Positions 40,389 to 52,146 are shown, counted from the stretch's first letter. The stretch is 64,000 nucleotides of DNA from Imbricaverruca yamaguchii (GCA_034440575.1 JAOTOL010001615.1:2264001-2328000), one strand, 5' to 3'. Made by a program: numbers and translations. Notes: generated by a model from the letters alone, not told the origin.

Positions 40389-40399
40389 GTAATTATCGG
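40389..40399 (+). repeat. 5' target-site duplication of the full-length LINE
   Basis: GTAATTATCGG here and GTAACTATCGG at 46701-46711, directly after the LINE tail: 10 of 11 bases match. This defines both ends of the element. Confidence 0.82.
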
Positions 40400-41081
40400 A
40401 CCTCCCGATGAGGCACCACCCTTACGCGGTGGGGATTGAGTGCCCCAATGACCCGGCGACCATCATACCGGCGAGGGGTGAGACCAGGAGTGCCTCACTT
40501 TTCCTTCCGTCCATACGCTCCCATTCCAATGCCTATCGCATCACAACGTCCATGTCCTTTATCTGGCCCCGCAACACCAACTATCCATACTATGAACAGG
40601 CAGGGCAACTTCCCCGGTCCTGCTCACCAGCTCAGTTTTATCGGGATAGTCGCGCGGGATAGTCCCCTTCGGCCCGTCCCCCGGGGTTGGCGGAGTCCTG
40701 GAGGCTGAGGTCCCCCGTCGCACGGTGCTAGTTGTGACGGGGAACCAACACGCCTCTTTTGTCCCGATATCCCGGAGGGACGGGCGGGCCCGTGGGGCCT
40801 CACATGGGTCAAGCGACTGGTCGCCTCGGTCTGGGGGCCCAGGTCTCGGCCTGGTGCTTGCCGGACCGGCCGGCTGGGGTCAAGCACTGGGGATCCAGCA
40901 CTCGGGCGGTGCTGGATCCCGGTCGGGGTGGTGAGTACTCTCTCCCGGCCGGGCGAAGGCGCCGCCTGCCCCGTATAGCTCCTCGGGCGCCTGGCGACCT
41001 CCTTTCCGCGGGACCCAGGCGTCCCCTCAGTAGGACCCTTTGCTGTGGGGCGCCCGGGGAGTGGAAACAAAAAAACGACGC
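40400..41081 (+). promoter_or_regulatory. LINE 5' untranslated region, probable internal promoter
   Basis: GC-rich, no long conserved frame. It contains a perfect 12-bp hairpin, GGGATCCAGCAC at 40890-40901 and GTGCTGGATCCC at 40909-40920 with a 7-nt loop. Full-length non-LTR elements usually carry their promoter here; no specific motif was verified. Confidence 0.55.
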
Positions 41082-42903
41082 ATGGCAACTTCCAACATAA
41101 AAACCCCACCTGCCCCCTCTAGTAGTGGACAGACAACCCGAACTGCCAGAACTATGAGTGTAGCGCATGGAGGACGAGGCCAACAAGCGGGTCTGCCGAC
41201 ACCCCGTATTCTGATCATAAAATCACTCGAGGAAAACGTAAAACTTTCATTGCTTACCCCGTTCCAGAGAAAGGATGCGTGTGACAAACTAGGATCGGTG
41301 CTAAGGTGCGAAAAGCTCAGAGACGGAGGATTTGAAGTTGAATTTGAAACTGCTGAGAATGCAAGGAGGGCGATGGACGCAACAGAAATGACGTATCCTA
41401 AACGGCATGAAACCAGCAGGCGGACAGTCACCGTACGTATCGAGATTCAGCCCCACAACACCAAAATTACTCAAAAGGAGTTATTAACTGCTACGACCTG
41501 CGAGATGTTTCCGATGCCGACGTTGTGGATGGCCTAAGAGAATGCGGAGTAGTAGAGGCCCGAATAATTTCATTTAGAAAAGGACAGGTATTACAGCCAA
41601 CAAACAACATCATCTTAACTTTTCACATGACATCTTCCAGAGCTTATTTTCGTCGGATATGTCCGTGTGAAGGTCCGCGTATTTGTACCCAATCCCATGA
41701 GATGCTTCCGATGCTCCCGTTTTGGCCACACGTCACAGTATTGTCGGAACCGAGAGACATGTGGACGGTGTGGATCTGCAGAGCATGTCCAAGACAAATG
41801 TGAGGCGGAGCGTCCGCACTGTTCAAACTGCGGCCCAGGCCAAACACCCATATGCAGGCCAAACACTCGTTCTTGCCCCATATGCTTGAGAGAAAAGGAA
41901 ATAGTTACAATAGAAAGTTTCAAAAAGATCACATTTCGTGAGGCGCGGGATATCTACGAGGAAGCACACCCTATAATATCCTATGCAGCAAAGGTGAAGC
42001 TGAATTCCAACATCACACAACAGTCGCCGATGCAGTCGCACACACACATGAGTGCTTCTCATATTATAAGTCAACTCAGTGCCATAATGCTGGCCTTTGA
42101 CATGGAGTGTACACCAAACGGAGAAAAAGCTGTGTCCTCTCCCCGAGACGGTGGTTAGGTTAGGTTAGTCCTAGGAGAGTCCTCGACTGCGGACCCTGTA
42201 GCGACTCAAGGAGAGTGGGTCCAGGTCCAGCGAGGAAAAAGACCTGCCCGTCCATCCACAACCAAACCCAACCCCTCCCCAGCCACTTCAATCCCTACCT
42301 CCAGCACTCCCCTCCCTGCCTCCCCCTCCGCCCAGTACTCCATTCCCGTTAGGGAAAAGCCCAGGAGCTCTCCGGAACAAAGCCTCCAGACACAAACGTC
42401 TCAGAGTCGCGTCGAACCGACGAGGATCCAATCCCTATCCGCCGCCGCCACCACCCGTAAGTCTGCCCAACCCATTCCTACACCCTCCCGAACCACCCCA
42501 ACTCTCCCTCCCCACCAACCATCTCCGAAGAGAAGGGCGTGGCCCCTGGTCGGGTGTCGGTCGTAGCTCCCACAACGACCCGATCACGCCTACCGATTGA
42601 GGTCCGCCCAGGGGCCCCGGACATGGCGGCCTTAGGCCGGACATCCCGAGCTGGGTCAAGGGATACGTCGCCAAATGTAGGGAGACAGAATCACGGGGCT
42701 TGCTCCCTTTCGTCCCCATCCCTCCAAGCCAGCTCTATCCATACCGCAGAGACTGCAAGTGTGATGGGGCCACCCCCCACACCTCCCCAGGCAGGCCGGA
42801 AGCGTGCCTCGCCCTGGTCAGTCTCGCCGACCGGCGGAGTCAGTCCGAGAGCGCGAGCGCGCACAGCATCGAACCCGTGGACCCCGGCTGGTTCGCCATG
42901 AAC
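41082..42903 (+). pseudogene. LINE ORF1 (gag-like protein with CCHC zinc knuckles), frameshifted
   Basis: Starts MATSNIKTPPAPSS at 41082. After RILIIKSLEENVK and GGFEVEFETAENARRAMDA it loses frame near 41478, continuing as GVINCYDLRDVSDADVVDG. It shifts again near 41650 into VRVFVPNPMRCFRC. Two clear knuckles follow, CFRCSRFGHTSQYC and CGRCGSAEHVQDKC (C-x2-C-x4-H-x4-C); the third, starting CSNCG, is altered. After ARDIYEEAHPIISYA the frame ends at 42158, next to a TTAGG triplet run. A proline/serine-rich tail is still readable to about 42903. ORF1 proteins package the element RNA. Confidence 0.85.
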
Positions 42904-42931
42904 TGACATGTCTTAACCCCTTTTAGCATAA

Positions 42932-45900
42932 CCCTTTATACAGACTGTTTTACAATGGAACTGCAGAGGTTTTAGAAGCAGTGCCCATGACTTGCAGGCA
43001 GTTCTGAGTAGGTACTTCCCATGGTGGAGTGCTACTGGGCATCCACCATAGTGTTCCCTCGCAACCTCCAGTGATGAACACACGCCTCCAAGCCGTCGCT
43101 GCCAGAGTGCACTTCGGTCATAAAAGTATTTCATTATGCAGCATTTACCTGCCTCTCGGCACTTCATTTCCATCTAATGAGATGAAACTTCTTTGTTCTC
43201 AGCTCCCGGAACCAATTTTACTCTTAGGTGACTTTAATTCCCACCATACCGCTTGGGGATGTGAAGATGTCAATGGGCATGTACGTCTGATGGAGCAATT
43301 TCTACACGAGGAGTCGTTGTGTATTTTAAACACAGGAACCAGAACGCACTTCACAATGCCGTCTGGACAGACTTCTGCGTTAGACCTGAGTATATGTAGT
43401 CCCCAGCTTGTGCAAATGTTTAATTGGTCGGTTGATACTAACCCTTTGGGAAGCGACCATTTCCCAATATGGCTGGAATATCGTGAAGGGCCGGTCTTTG
43501 GACAGAAGCCGCGGTGATGAAATCTTCGCAAAACCAACTGGACTGATTACATACCACATATAGAAACAGCTTGCTCTGCTGATGGGCACAATAAACCACA
43601 CAGTATGGAAGAATTTACGTCACTGCTTCTACATTCTGCCTCCGCATGCATTCCGCGCACCTCAGGTGTTCCATGGCGTACCCCAGTCCCATGGTGGACG
43701 GAGGAATGCGGAGATGCCATACGCGCAAGAAAGAGAGCTTATCGTAAATTCAGTAAAGATAGTAACACTATAAATATGGTTGCCTTTCGGAGAACCAGGG
43801 CTCTTGCACGTCGCATCATAAGATCAGCAAAACAGGTATCATGGCACGAATATGTAGGTCAAATAAACAAGCATACCCCGGCAACACATGTATGGTCCAG
43901 AATAAAACGCATTGCAGGCCAATATTCATCAGTTCCCCTACCCGTCTTACGCATGGGTAATAGGAACGTGACCAAATCTGTAGACGTTGCCAACGAAATT
44001 GCCTGCCCCATATTAGAGCGTAGCCGTGGCAGCAATTTGGATTCGCAATTCTTGCGTCACAAGTGGCACTGTGAACAGTTCCCTCCTGACTTTGTCACAA
44101 CCGAAAATATATCGTATAACAAGCCTTTCACAATGGCCGAACTCACTTCCGCCATAGCCAAGCTCAGAAACGTATCCGAAGGCCCGGATTTGATTCATAA
44201 CGAAATTATAAAGCATCTCCCTGCATGTACGGTCGAAATACTGCTAAGCATATTCAACTATCTGTGGCAACAAGGCGACCTCCCAGTAGCCTGGCGAGGA
44301 GCCTTAGTGATACCAGTGCTGAAGCCGGGCAAAAGTGGACTAGAACAGCTCCATTGTTGCCCGATATCACTCACCTCGTATTTATGTAGGCTAATGGAAC
44401 GATTGGTAACTACCAGACTAACGTGGTTCTTAGAAGTGCATGACTTTTTCTCAGATGCACAATGTGGTTTTAGGAAGAACCGGACTTCTGTAGACCATAT
44501 CTTAACACTGGACGCAGTAGTTCGGGTAGCATTTACGCAGAAACGGCACGTCGGCGCTGTCTTTTTGACATAGAAGCGGCGTATGACACGACCTGCCGCC
44601 AAGGCATTCTTACAAAGGTATATAAATGCGGTATCCGGGGTCAATGGGGAATTTTATACAGAATTTTCTCGCAGACCGACATTTCCGTGTTCGGGTTGGC
44701 CATCAACTATCCAGTGGATATATGCAGGAGAATAGCGTGCCAAGGGAAGTGTGTTAAGTGTAGCTCTGTTTGCCTTAATGATGAATGATATTAGCGACGT
44801 CCTTCCGCCACAACTTGGTCGGTCTCTCTTTGTAGACGACTTCGCTATTTGGTGTAGCGCAGCCAGGCTATCTACTATGTCTAGACGTCTCCAATCGGCC
44901 GTGAAGAAACTCGAGAGATGGGGCATACTGAATGGATTCCGCTTCTCAACACAAAAGATAACCGCAATACATTTCTGTCACCGGCGTAACTGTGCAGAAC
45001 TATGTCTCAACCTGTATGGCAGGCAGATACCGATGCCACCTGCGGTGAAGTTCCTTGGAATCACTTTTGACTCGCGTCTTAGCTACAAGGCGCATTTCAA
45101 AGCATTCCGTGAAAATTGTTTTAAATCACTCAACATATTGAAGTGTGTTTCTCGCACTAGCTATGGAGCTGACCGGCAGTCTCTTATTCTGCTTTACGGC
45201 TCACTGATACGTGCGCAGTTAGACTATGCCTGCTTTATCTACGACGGATCGCGCAAATCCGCCAAACAGATTTTGGACACTGTTCATCACAGCGCTATTC
45301 GCATCGCGACCGGAGCATTCCGCACTTCGCCCACCGTGAGTCTTTTAGCCAGAGCACACAAGCAATCTCTCTCTCTACGGAAAAAAGGCTGGGAATGCGG
45401 TATGCCTGCAAGCTCCGCCAGTTTCCCGACCATCCGGCTTTTTCGCATGTCTTTTCGCCTCGACTATCGACCCTTTTCCAGGGGAACGAAATCTGAGTGT
45501 CGCCCCATTCGGTGTTTGGATTCGAAGACTCCTGCGGGAAAGTCGAGTTAAGCTTGGGGAAATTCGTACAGTCCAGAACATGGAGACCCCTCCATGGGAG
45601 ATGATTACACCGGAGGTGGATGTATCTTTTGCGAAGATCAGGAAATCCGATATCCCTCCAGCCGAATTTCGCGCACTGGCTCTCCAACATATTGAAACAT
45701 TCCAGGAATGGATAGCCACATATACTGACGGCTCTCGAACAGAGGACGGAGTTGGCAGCGCCTTTGTTTGCGGATCTGTCTCCCGCTCGTTTTCGCTCCC
45801 GACGTACTCATCGGTATACTCGTCGGAACTTGTCGTTATCACGAAAGCTCTGTGTTATATCGAAGTGTCTGGGGGTGATCGACATGTTATTTTCACCGAT

Positions 45901-46578
45901 TCTTTAAGTAGTATTATGGCCCTGGACACTTTTTTTCCATCAAACCCCCTTCTGCGGGATTTTGTGAGCCGTCTTACCGATATGCAACGCCTTGGACGAG
46001 GAGTTATTCTATGTTAGCTTCCGAGCCACTTTGGCATTTCCGGTAACGAGTTGGCGGATGCTGCGGCGAAACGAGCGGCAAAGGCACCGTGCTCTCGAGC
46101 ACTGCCACTCCCCGCCACTGACCACTACCGAGAGGTGTCCACCTTCCTTCTAGACAAATGGCAGGCTATGTGGGACGCGACGTCGGCGAACAAACTACGA
46201 ACCATCAAACAACGTTCGCGACCATGGGGCTCGTCCTGTCGCAAACGTCGACAAGAAGAGGTCACATTATGCCGTCTCCGTATTGGGCATACATATGCTA
46301 CGCATGGGTATTTACTATGCGGTGGCGACAATCCTCTGTGCTCAAGATGCTATGCACCGCTAACAGTTCGCCACGTTTTGATATCGTGTCCTCATTACGC
46401 TGATGAGCGTGGACGTCATTTTGGGTCTGACCAGATGGATTCCCTTAGCGATATTCTCTCCGACAACTCGAGCATTGTCCAGTCGGGACGCTTGATGGAC
46501 TTCTTATCTGCAGTGTCCTTCTCCGCAATCTATTATCCTCGCTGGTATACATGGCATGTAAACTTTGTACCACAATAG
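42932..46578 (+). pseudogene. LINE ORF2 (endonuclease, reverse transcriptase, RNase H), multiply broken
   Basis: Endonuclease: VLQWNCRGF at the start, then a jump from SRYFPW to GGVLLGIHHS, so the QET segment with a catalytic Glu is deleted; LLLGDFNSHHTAWG and GSDHFPIW remain. Two adjacent TGA codons at 43515-43520. Reverse transcriptase: VPWWTEECGDAI, EGPDLIHNEIIKHLP, CGFRKNRTSVDHIL, DIEAAYDTTC (motif A), GSVLSVALFALMMNDI, LFVDDFAIW (catalytic FVDD), FLGITFDSRLSYKAHF. Single-base indels near 44565, 44660 and 44743 and two more between 45390 and 45490. RNase H: YTDGSRTEDGVGSAF, SVYSSELVVITKAL, FTDSLSSIMAL, and LPSHFGISGNELADAAAKR after an in-frame TAG at 46015 (probably from TGG). C-terminus: CRLRIGHTYATHGYLL and CSRCYAPLTVRHVLISC, stop at 46576-46578. 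Confidence 0.92.
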
Positions 46579-46634
46579 GACCATTTTGACGGCTACCCAC
46601 GATGTGATGTTTGATACTGTACTTTGTTAGCTAC

Positions 46635-46700
46635 AAGAGTTATGGGCGCAAAATGACCTTAGTAGTCGATGCGCCCTAAAACCAAAATAACTAACTAACT
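46635..46700 (+). promoter_or_regulatory. LINE 3' terminal hairpin and AACT-repeat tail
   Basis: GGGCGCA and TGCGCCC form a 7-bp stem around AAATGACC...TAGTCGA, followed by AAAACCAAAATAACTAACT. The same structure is at the 3' end of all LINE fragments and, with changed bases, of both SINE families in the window. It is presumably the site recognised by the element's reverse transcriptase. Confidence 0.8.
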
Positions 46701-46795
46701 GTAACTATCGGAGTGACCGGACCGAATATTAGAGGTCCCAAAGCACCTGAGGTGGGAAGTTCTGTACATGAATGCAGGCGGCCATCTTGACTCAC

Positions 46796-46962
46796 CGCGA
46801 GCGGCTTGGCTGAGTGCCACCAACCACCCACCCGGCCCGCAACCCCAGATGCGGCCCACTTTCCATCAGCCGACTGAAAAGTGGGTCGTGGCACGATCGG
46901 CTCTGCATCAACAACGTGACGCCACCAAAACACAGGCCTCCGCCGGTTGGGCAGGCACCTGG
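46796..46962 (-). CDS. candidate internal exon, minus strand
   Basis: On the minus strand a pyrimidine-rich CTCTTCGGCCTCATTCAG acceptor precedes a 167-nt open stretch (PGACPTGGGLCFGGVTLL and onward, to GGTQPSRS) that ends at a GTGAGT donor. It is in frame with the candidate first exon at 47957-47977. I recognise no family, so it is supported only by splice-site-like ends. Confidence 0.25.
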
Positions 46963-47063
46963 CTGAATGAGGCCGAAGAGGTGCTGGCTTAAGCGCTCGG
47001 ATCGCATATCTTATGCCCATACTTCGTGCGCCATGGTGAGGGCGCGCCTACATATCCATGGCG

Positions 47064-47956
47064 ACGAACTGCCAATATAATGACTCGCCGTCTATGTGTG
47101 TCCCATGCCCACTCACCGTCTGCGTGTACCCCGTAACCACTCACCGTCTGCATGCGTCAGGTGACTACTCACCATCTGCATGTGTCATGTGACTACTCAC
47201 CGTCTGCGTGTATGTCGTGACCACTCACCATCTGCGTGTACCCCGTGGCCACTCACCATCTGTGTGTACCCCGTGACCACTCACCGTCTGCGTTTATGTC
47301 GTGACCACTCACCATCTGCACGTGTCATGTGACCACTCACCGTCTGCGTGTGTCCCGTGACCACTCACCGTCTGCGTGTATTTCGTGACCACTCACCATC
47401 TGCACGTGTCATGTGACCACTCACCATCTGTGTGTACCCCGTGACCACTCACCATCTGTGTGTACCTCGTGACCACTCACCATCTGTGTGTACCTCGTGA
47501 CCACTCACCATCTGTGTGTACATCGTGACCACTCACCATCTGTATGTACCTCGTGACCACTCACCATCTGTGTGTACCTCGTGACCACTCACCATCTGTG
47601 TGTACCTCGTGACCACTCACCATCTGTGTATACCTCGTGACCACTCACCATCTGTGTATACCTCGTGACCACTCACCATCTGTGTATACCTCGTGACCAC
47701 TCACCATCTGTGTATACCTCGTGACCACTCACCATCTGTGTGTACCCCGTGGCCACTCACCGTCTGTGTGTACCCCGTGACCACTCACCATATGTGTGTA
47801 CCCTGTGAGCACTCACCATCTGTGTGTACCCCATGTCCACTCACCATCTGTGTGTGCCCTGTGAGCACTCACCGTCTGTGTGTACCCCATGTCCACTCAC
47901 CATCTGTGTGTACCCTGTGAGCACTCACCGTCTGTGTGTACCCCTTGACCACTCAC
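47064..47956 (-). repeat. 28-bp minisatellite containing splice-donor motifs on the minus strand
   Basis: About 31 units. On the minus strand each reads ACACACAGATGGTGAGTGG with GTCACGAGGT or variants, so nearly every unit carries GGTGAGT. Sub-families differ in CGTCTGCGTGT versus CATCTGTGTGT (plus strand) and are clustered along the array. Confidence 0.95.
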
Positions 47957-47977
47957 CGTCTGGTATTTAGCGACCAT
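47957..47977 (-). CDS. candidate first coding exon, minus strand
   Basis: GAAATGG start context, seven codons (MVAKYQT), then GTGAGT at 47956-47951, which is also the first unit of the 28-bp array. Very short and without homology support; reported because of the exon-donor-array arrangement. Confidence 0.2.
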
Positions 47978-49865
47978 TTCTTGCTCAGTTACAGTTACAG
48001 TTCAGGTGCGTACACCCTACAGTTATGGTTCAGCTGGCATCACAGAGGACGAAAAACTTGCTGGGTGACTCACGGCCGAGCCCATACCTCGAGTGAAGTG
48101 TAATTGGCCTGTACGCGTTTCGGTTCGATGTTTGCACATTGGATGACCTTCGTTCGGTTACGACTCTCACACTTGACTTATGGATGTGTTTTTGGGCGCG
48201 CGCCGTTGCCTTTCACGTATGAGTCACAAGCGCCCAGGCGTATCTCTGGGACGAATCTTTGATGGTGACACAGATTCTCTCAGGTGAAGTCCAGACCCAG
48301 GTGGTGTCGCTGTAAGCGGATCACGAGAACCGATGATGTCTCTCACACAAACCCACGGTACTGTCTGTGGATCCGCTGTATTTTGCCAATTCTTCACATC
48401 GAATCTTCCGCGTCCCGTCTCCTTCCATGCCCTGCCTCCTGCGTTCCCACACTTTAGCGTAGCTTTTGAAGAGCTGTGGACAACGTCTGTCGAAAGTGGG
48501 CCTGAGGGAGGAGACGCCAATGCCACCCGTCCAGGTGCTGACAGCTGACGGGCCCAACATCTGACGCTCTCATCTAGCATCGACAATGACAACTGAAATA
48601 AACAGTCACGCTGGTGGGGACATTTTTGTTTAGCCTTGCGTGGGCTGCGAATCTCGCGCTTATTATCTTATGCACGTGCGCAGTGTACCATTTCAAACGA
48701 CCTTGCAACACCATTTCGCATACACGTGGCAACTGTGTATGGCAGTGTGCGTTGAGCAATAACGGTGTTTGCACTCGAGACCAGTGACGTAGTGTGTGTG
48801 ACAATCGCGGCGAATCGTGACGAGTCAGGTCCGGATGTATGCCACGTGCGACGACGGCGCATTGCCGCTGACCGGCCTCATGCGGTGGCGGTGAAGTGCG
48901 AACCTATCTTGGGCTCGGATCGATGAAGCTCGAACGACGCGCGAGCAATGCGCTGTCAATCGCCCGACCCACTGACGACAGAATGATATTGGTTGGCAGC
49001 CGGTGTATTGTACACTGGACAGCCTTGATTTGACTAGATTGGATCCCGAAAACTCGATGAATCTCCTCGATGCCTGCTGACCACGGGAGCACGTTATACA
49101 TGACAGTCACAATGCAATGCTGCTGTTTGAAAGAGGCGCAATGTGTTGAGATCAAAGTGAATATATACAGGTGTAAAAGGTTGCCTGGTTATGCAACTTA
49201 GTTGTGTAATCTAAGTGTTGTAGTGCCGTAGCATCTACCTACGAGTGCGCGATTAAGCCCTAAGAATCATATTTTTACCATATTCAGAACAAGTATTGTT
49301 CTGCTGCTAATAGAATTGATGTAGGCTTATTTGTGAGCGTCCCCCACTTCTTTTCGGTTATCAAATCAAAGATAAAGACGGAGATGGTTCGATGTACAAC
49401 ATTTTCCTCTGTCGAAAGACATGACTGCACTGAGCCAAAGTTCTGAAGATATGATGAGACAATTAGGCTGCCTGCACCGCGCGTAGCCTGAGGATTCAGT
49501 CCATAAGCTAACTACGTGCTCGTTACAAACTCATCCATCGGGGGGGGGCGTGTAACAAAGTTTTTTTTAATGTACCGTTTTACCGTAAGATATGTTTACT
49601 GGCATAGTACTATAATGCTGGTCTGTAAGTGTAAATGCCGTAACCCCGTAAGCCAGCCAACATGCAGTGCCGTAAATGCAACTCATGAACTTGAGCCGGC
49701 CGGTGGCTCGCCGACGCCCCCCGCCACGGCAGCGGCCGGACGTGAGTCTAAAGTCCAAACCTCGAGCAATGGCCGGGTCGGCTACCGGGTCGTCTGCGGG
49801 GCGGGGAAATGTCACCTGCCTGTTCGTCACCAATCCACAACATGTTCCCAAGATAGTTCAGTTTG
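47978..49865. other. no gene confirmed
   Basis: A GC-rich patch at 49690-49740 encodes a PAGGSPTPPATAAAG-like stretch ending at a GTGAGT donor (49741), possibly an exon. The minus-strand frames at 48224-48592 are unassigned. Confidence 0.35.
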
Positions 49866-49965
49866 TATTGCGTTGGACTCTTGATCGCGAGCTCGTGGGC
49901 TCGAATCTGGCAACCGGTCATGACCTAGTCGTCGAATGCATCGTAAAAAAGACCAGGGTTCCTTT
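49866..49965 (+). mobile_element. SINE fragment with Lys-tRNA-like head
   Basis: GTTGGACTCTTGATCGCGAG (Lys-like anticodon arm), GGGCTCGAATCTGGC (B-box), then CTAGTCGTCGAATGC and CGTAAAAAAG. Shorter than the related copy at 21605-21775. Confidence 0.6.
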
Positions 49966-50282
49966 TCTATTCTAGTACATACCACTTTCTATTGTATACT
50001 GTCGTGCGATTGTCTTGGGTGGCCTTTGGTCGGGATACCGTCGTGTGATTGGCTCGGGTCTCCGTCGGCTCTGATGTCTTCAGAAACAAACGCACGGCCT
50101 TGCCGCGATCATGCCCATGTCCAGGAGTGGAGAAGTCTGAAAATTGTTAATGCGACCCAATGCATGGAGGCAATGACCGTTCGCCGAGCCATTCCTATAT
50201 AGTCCCATTGTAAGAGGCAACAATTTGGTATGGGTGTAGTTTTAGACCAATGCATGGGTGCACTAATAGCCAATCTTGAAGG

Positions 50283-50448
50283 GGGAGGAGTAGTATAGGG
50301 GTAAGTTGCCCGTCTCACAATAGAAAGACTGTGGGTTCGACTCTCACCTGTCGCTGTTCTTCGCCCGCGGCCAATCGGCGTGAGAGACTGGCGACACATC
50401 GACTCAACGGTTGATGTGTCGTAAAACCAATAGCCAATAACCAACCAA
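50283..50448 (+). mobile_element. SINE-1 with short target-site duplication
   Basis: GGGAGGAGTAGTATAGGGG head, GGGTTCGACTCTCACC B-box, GGCCAATCGGCGTGAGAG body, GTGTCGTAAAACC and CCAATAACCAACCAATC tail. Flanked by TTGAAGGGG and ATGAAGGGG. Confidence 0.9.
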
Positions 50449-50971
50449 TCATGAAGGGGATATGTCCCCTGCTTTATAAAGAGTCCAATTTATCCCATCC
50501 AATTTTGGGATTTATTCCCCCAGTTTCGTTTTAGGACAAACTTTGACCACTTGCAATCTCATCACAATATTTTTTATATCCTTGTTCATTTTATACATTC
50601 GTTGTTCAAGTATACTGAATTAACACGTTTACGATACATTTGACATTATTTACAAATTAGCAACTAAAGCCGTGCTTCACGGGATTTTCTATCCTTGCAC
50701 GATGAGGGGGGCACCGAATCGCATCCGTCTGATTTCCAGTTTCAACACATGCCGCCTTCACATATAGGTCTGACATGGCTAGACTTGCTTGATACAGCGG
50801 ACTGCATTGAAAATTGGGCGATTCGCTAATCTGTCTAATAATGGCCATTTCACGTTTCACTATGCAGGCCTCGGCGTGCGCAATCTTTACCTCATTGCCT
50901 GCATGTTGGGTCTGTTCATGAACACCTAACAATCTTGTACGAATGCTCACGTTGAAGTTGCGCAGTGATCC
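50449..50971. other. no gene recognised
   Basis: A 175-codon minus-strand frame (50657-51184) overlaps here and a SINE remnant; it has no known domain. Confidence 0.4.
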
Positions 50972-51080
50972 AGGGTTAGGATCCTTGGTTGTCGATCGCA
51001 AGGTTGTGCATTCGAACCCCACATGTCTCCGCCCACTACTCGCGACCAGCGGCGTGAGATTGGCGACTCTGATATGATCT
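50972..51080 (+). mobile_element. decayed SINE fragment
   Basis: GGTTGTGCATTCGAACCCC (B-box), CTACTCGCGACCAGCGGCG and GTGAGATTGGCGACTC are SINE-1 body blocks; the 3' tail is lost. Confidence 0.6.
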
Positions 51081-52146
51081 TCACCGCCGCAAGCGAAGTA
51101 GAACTGCCACTCATCCCACTCGTACCTTAAGCGAAGAAGTGTACCAGATAGCAGAGCCATAAAACGTGGCACCATGAAATGCATATTCGATCATATGAAT
51201 TACAGCACACATAAATGGCAATGGAAATCGCGCCAGGGAAGTCGGAGTTCCCTTCGTGTCTGACTACAAGTACCGACTACAAAGTACTCAGACTCTCATT
51301 TAGAACTTCTGTGTATGTCAGCCGAAAAATTGCCTTGGTCGTAAGGGCGATCTATCATGATGCCCACCTACTCCTTTACGACGACAATCAGACATCCATC
51401 CAGTAATTGCCGTCTTGGGGACCTAATTCCTCTCAGCTCAATAAATGCATTGATTTCCGCGTCGGAGGTTTCTGAGTTAGGTTCATAAAGATAGACCTTG
51501 CACCCACGCACAGCGAGGACAAAGAAATGCACAAAGGCGATGACGGTAATGGCTATACTCGTACCGGAATGTTTACGTCCTCGATACCAAATATGCCACT
51601 TATAGTTTGTCCATATACCTCACCTCACATAAAAGTAGCCATTTACCTACTGTACCGACTACTTTGTCAGCGGTCACACCCTCCACGTAAGTACTGGTCT
51701 CTTCCATTAACCGCACCACTTTAAAGCGCAATATGGTCGAAGCAGCTGATGCGCCCAAGGATCCCAACTACGTTCACGAGTCGCTTTCAATACAACACAG
51801 TGAATCAGCACATATGGTGCCACCAGCGCGACCGCCGGCTGGCTGTTTCACTTGCATCCACACCACATTTGTGACTCAGCTGGCAATAAATGGTGGCGAA
51901 ACACTTCGCCGCTGAATCATTCGAAGAAAGACCGTATTATGCAGGCTGCAGAACAGCAAACACTTCTCAGTTAGTATTGCAACATGTCTTTGATGAGATA
52001 TCTTGACGAAATTCGATCAGCTCACTAGTGTCTCATAGTTGAAAAAGGAAGTTAAAAATGAGCAGATAAACATATACCATGCCACACAAATCTGAGCGTT
52101 ATCAATATCTATAAGTCACAACTTGCCAACCTATCGTATTTTATAT
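51081..52146. other. no gene recognised
   Basis: Only short frames without domains, and no repeats of note. Confidence 0.45.

Larger units (their letters stand above)
40400..46700 (+). mobile_element. full-length, inactive I-superfamily non-LTR retrotransposon
   Basis: 6,301 bp between target-site duplications. Order: GC-rich 5' untranslated region (about 680 bp), ORF1 (gag-like, zinc knuckles), ORF2 (apurinic-type endonuclease, reverse transcriptase, RNase H, C-terminal zinc-binding region), a short 3' untranslated region with terminal hairpin, and an AACT-repeat tail. RNase H plus a simple tandem-repeat tail points to the I superfamily. Both ORFs are broken (see separate entries). It lies in plus orientation downstream of the CRAL-TRIO exon, so probably sense within its intron. 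Confidence 0.9.

Noticed and set aside
47064..47980. CRISPR array (regular 28-bp repeats)
   Set aside because: Units are directly contiguous without unique spacers, the genome is eukaryotic, and there are no cas genes.
49866..49920. tRNA-Lys gene
   Set aside because: Anticodon arm is mispaired, no acceptor stem, and the following sequence matches SINE 3' parts.
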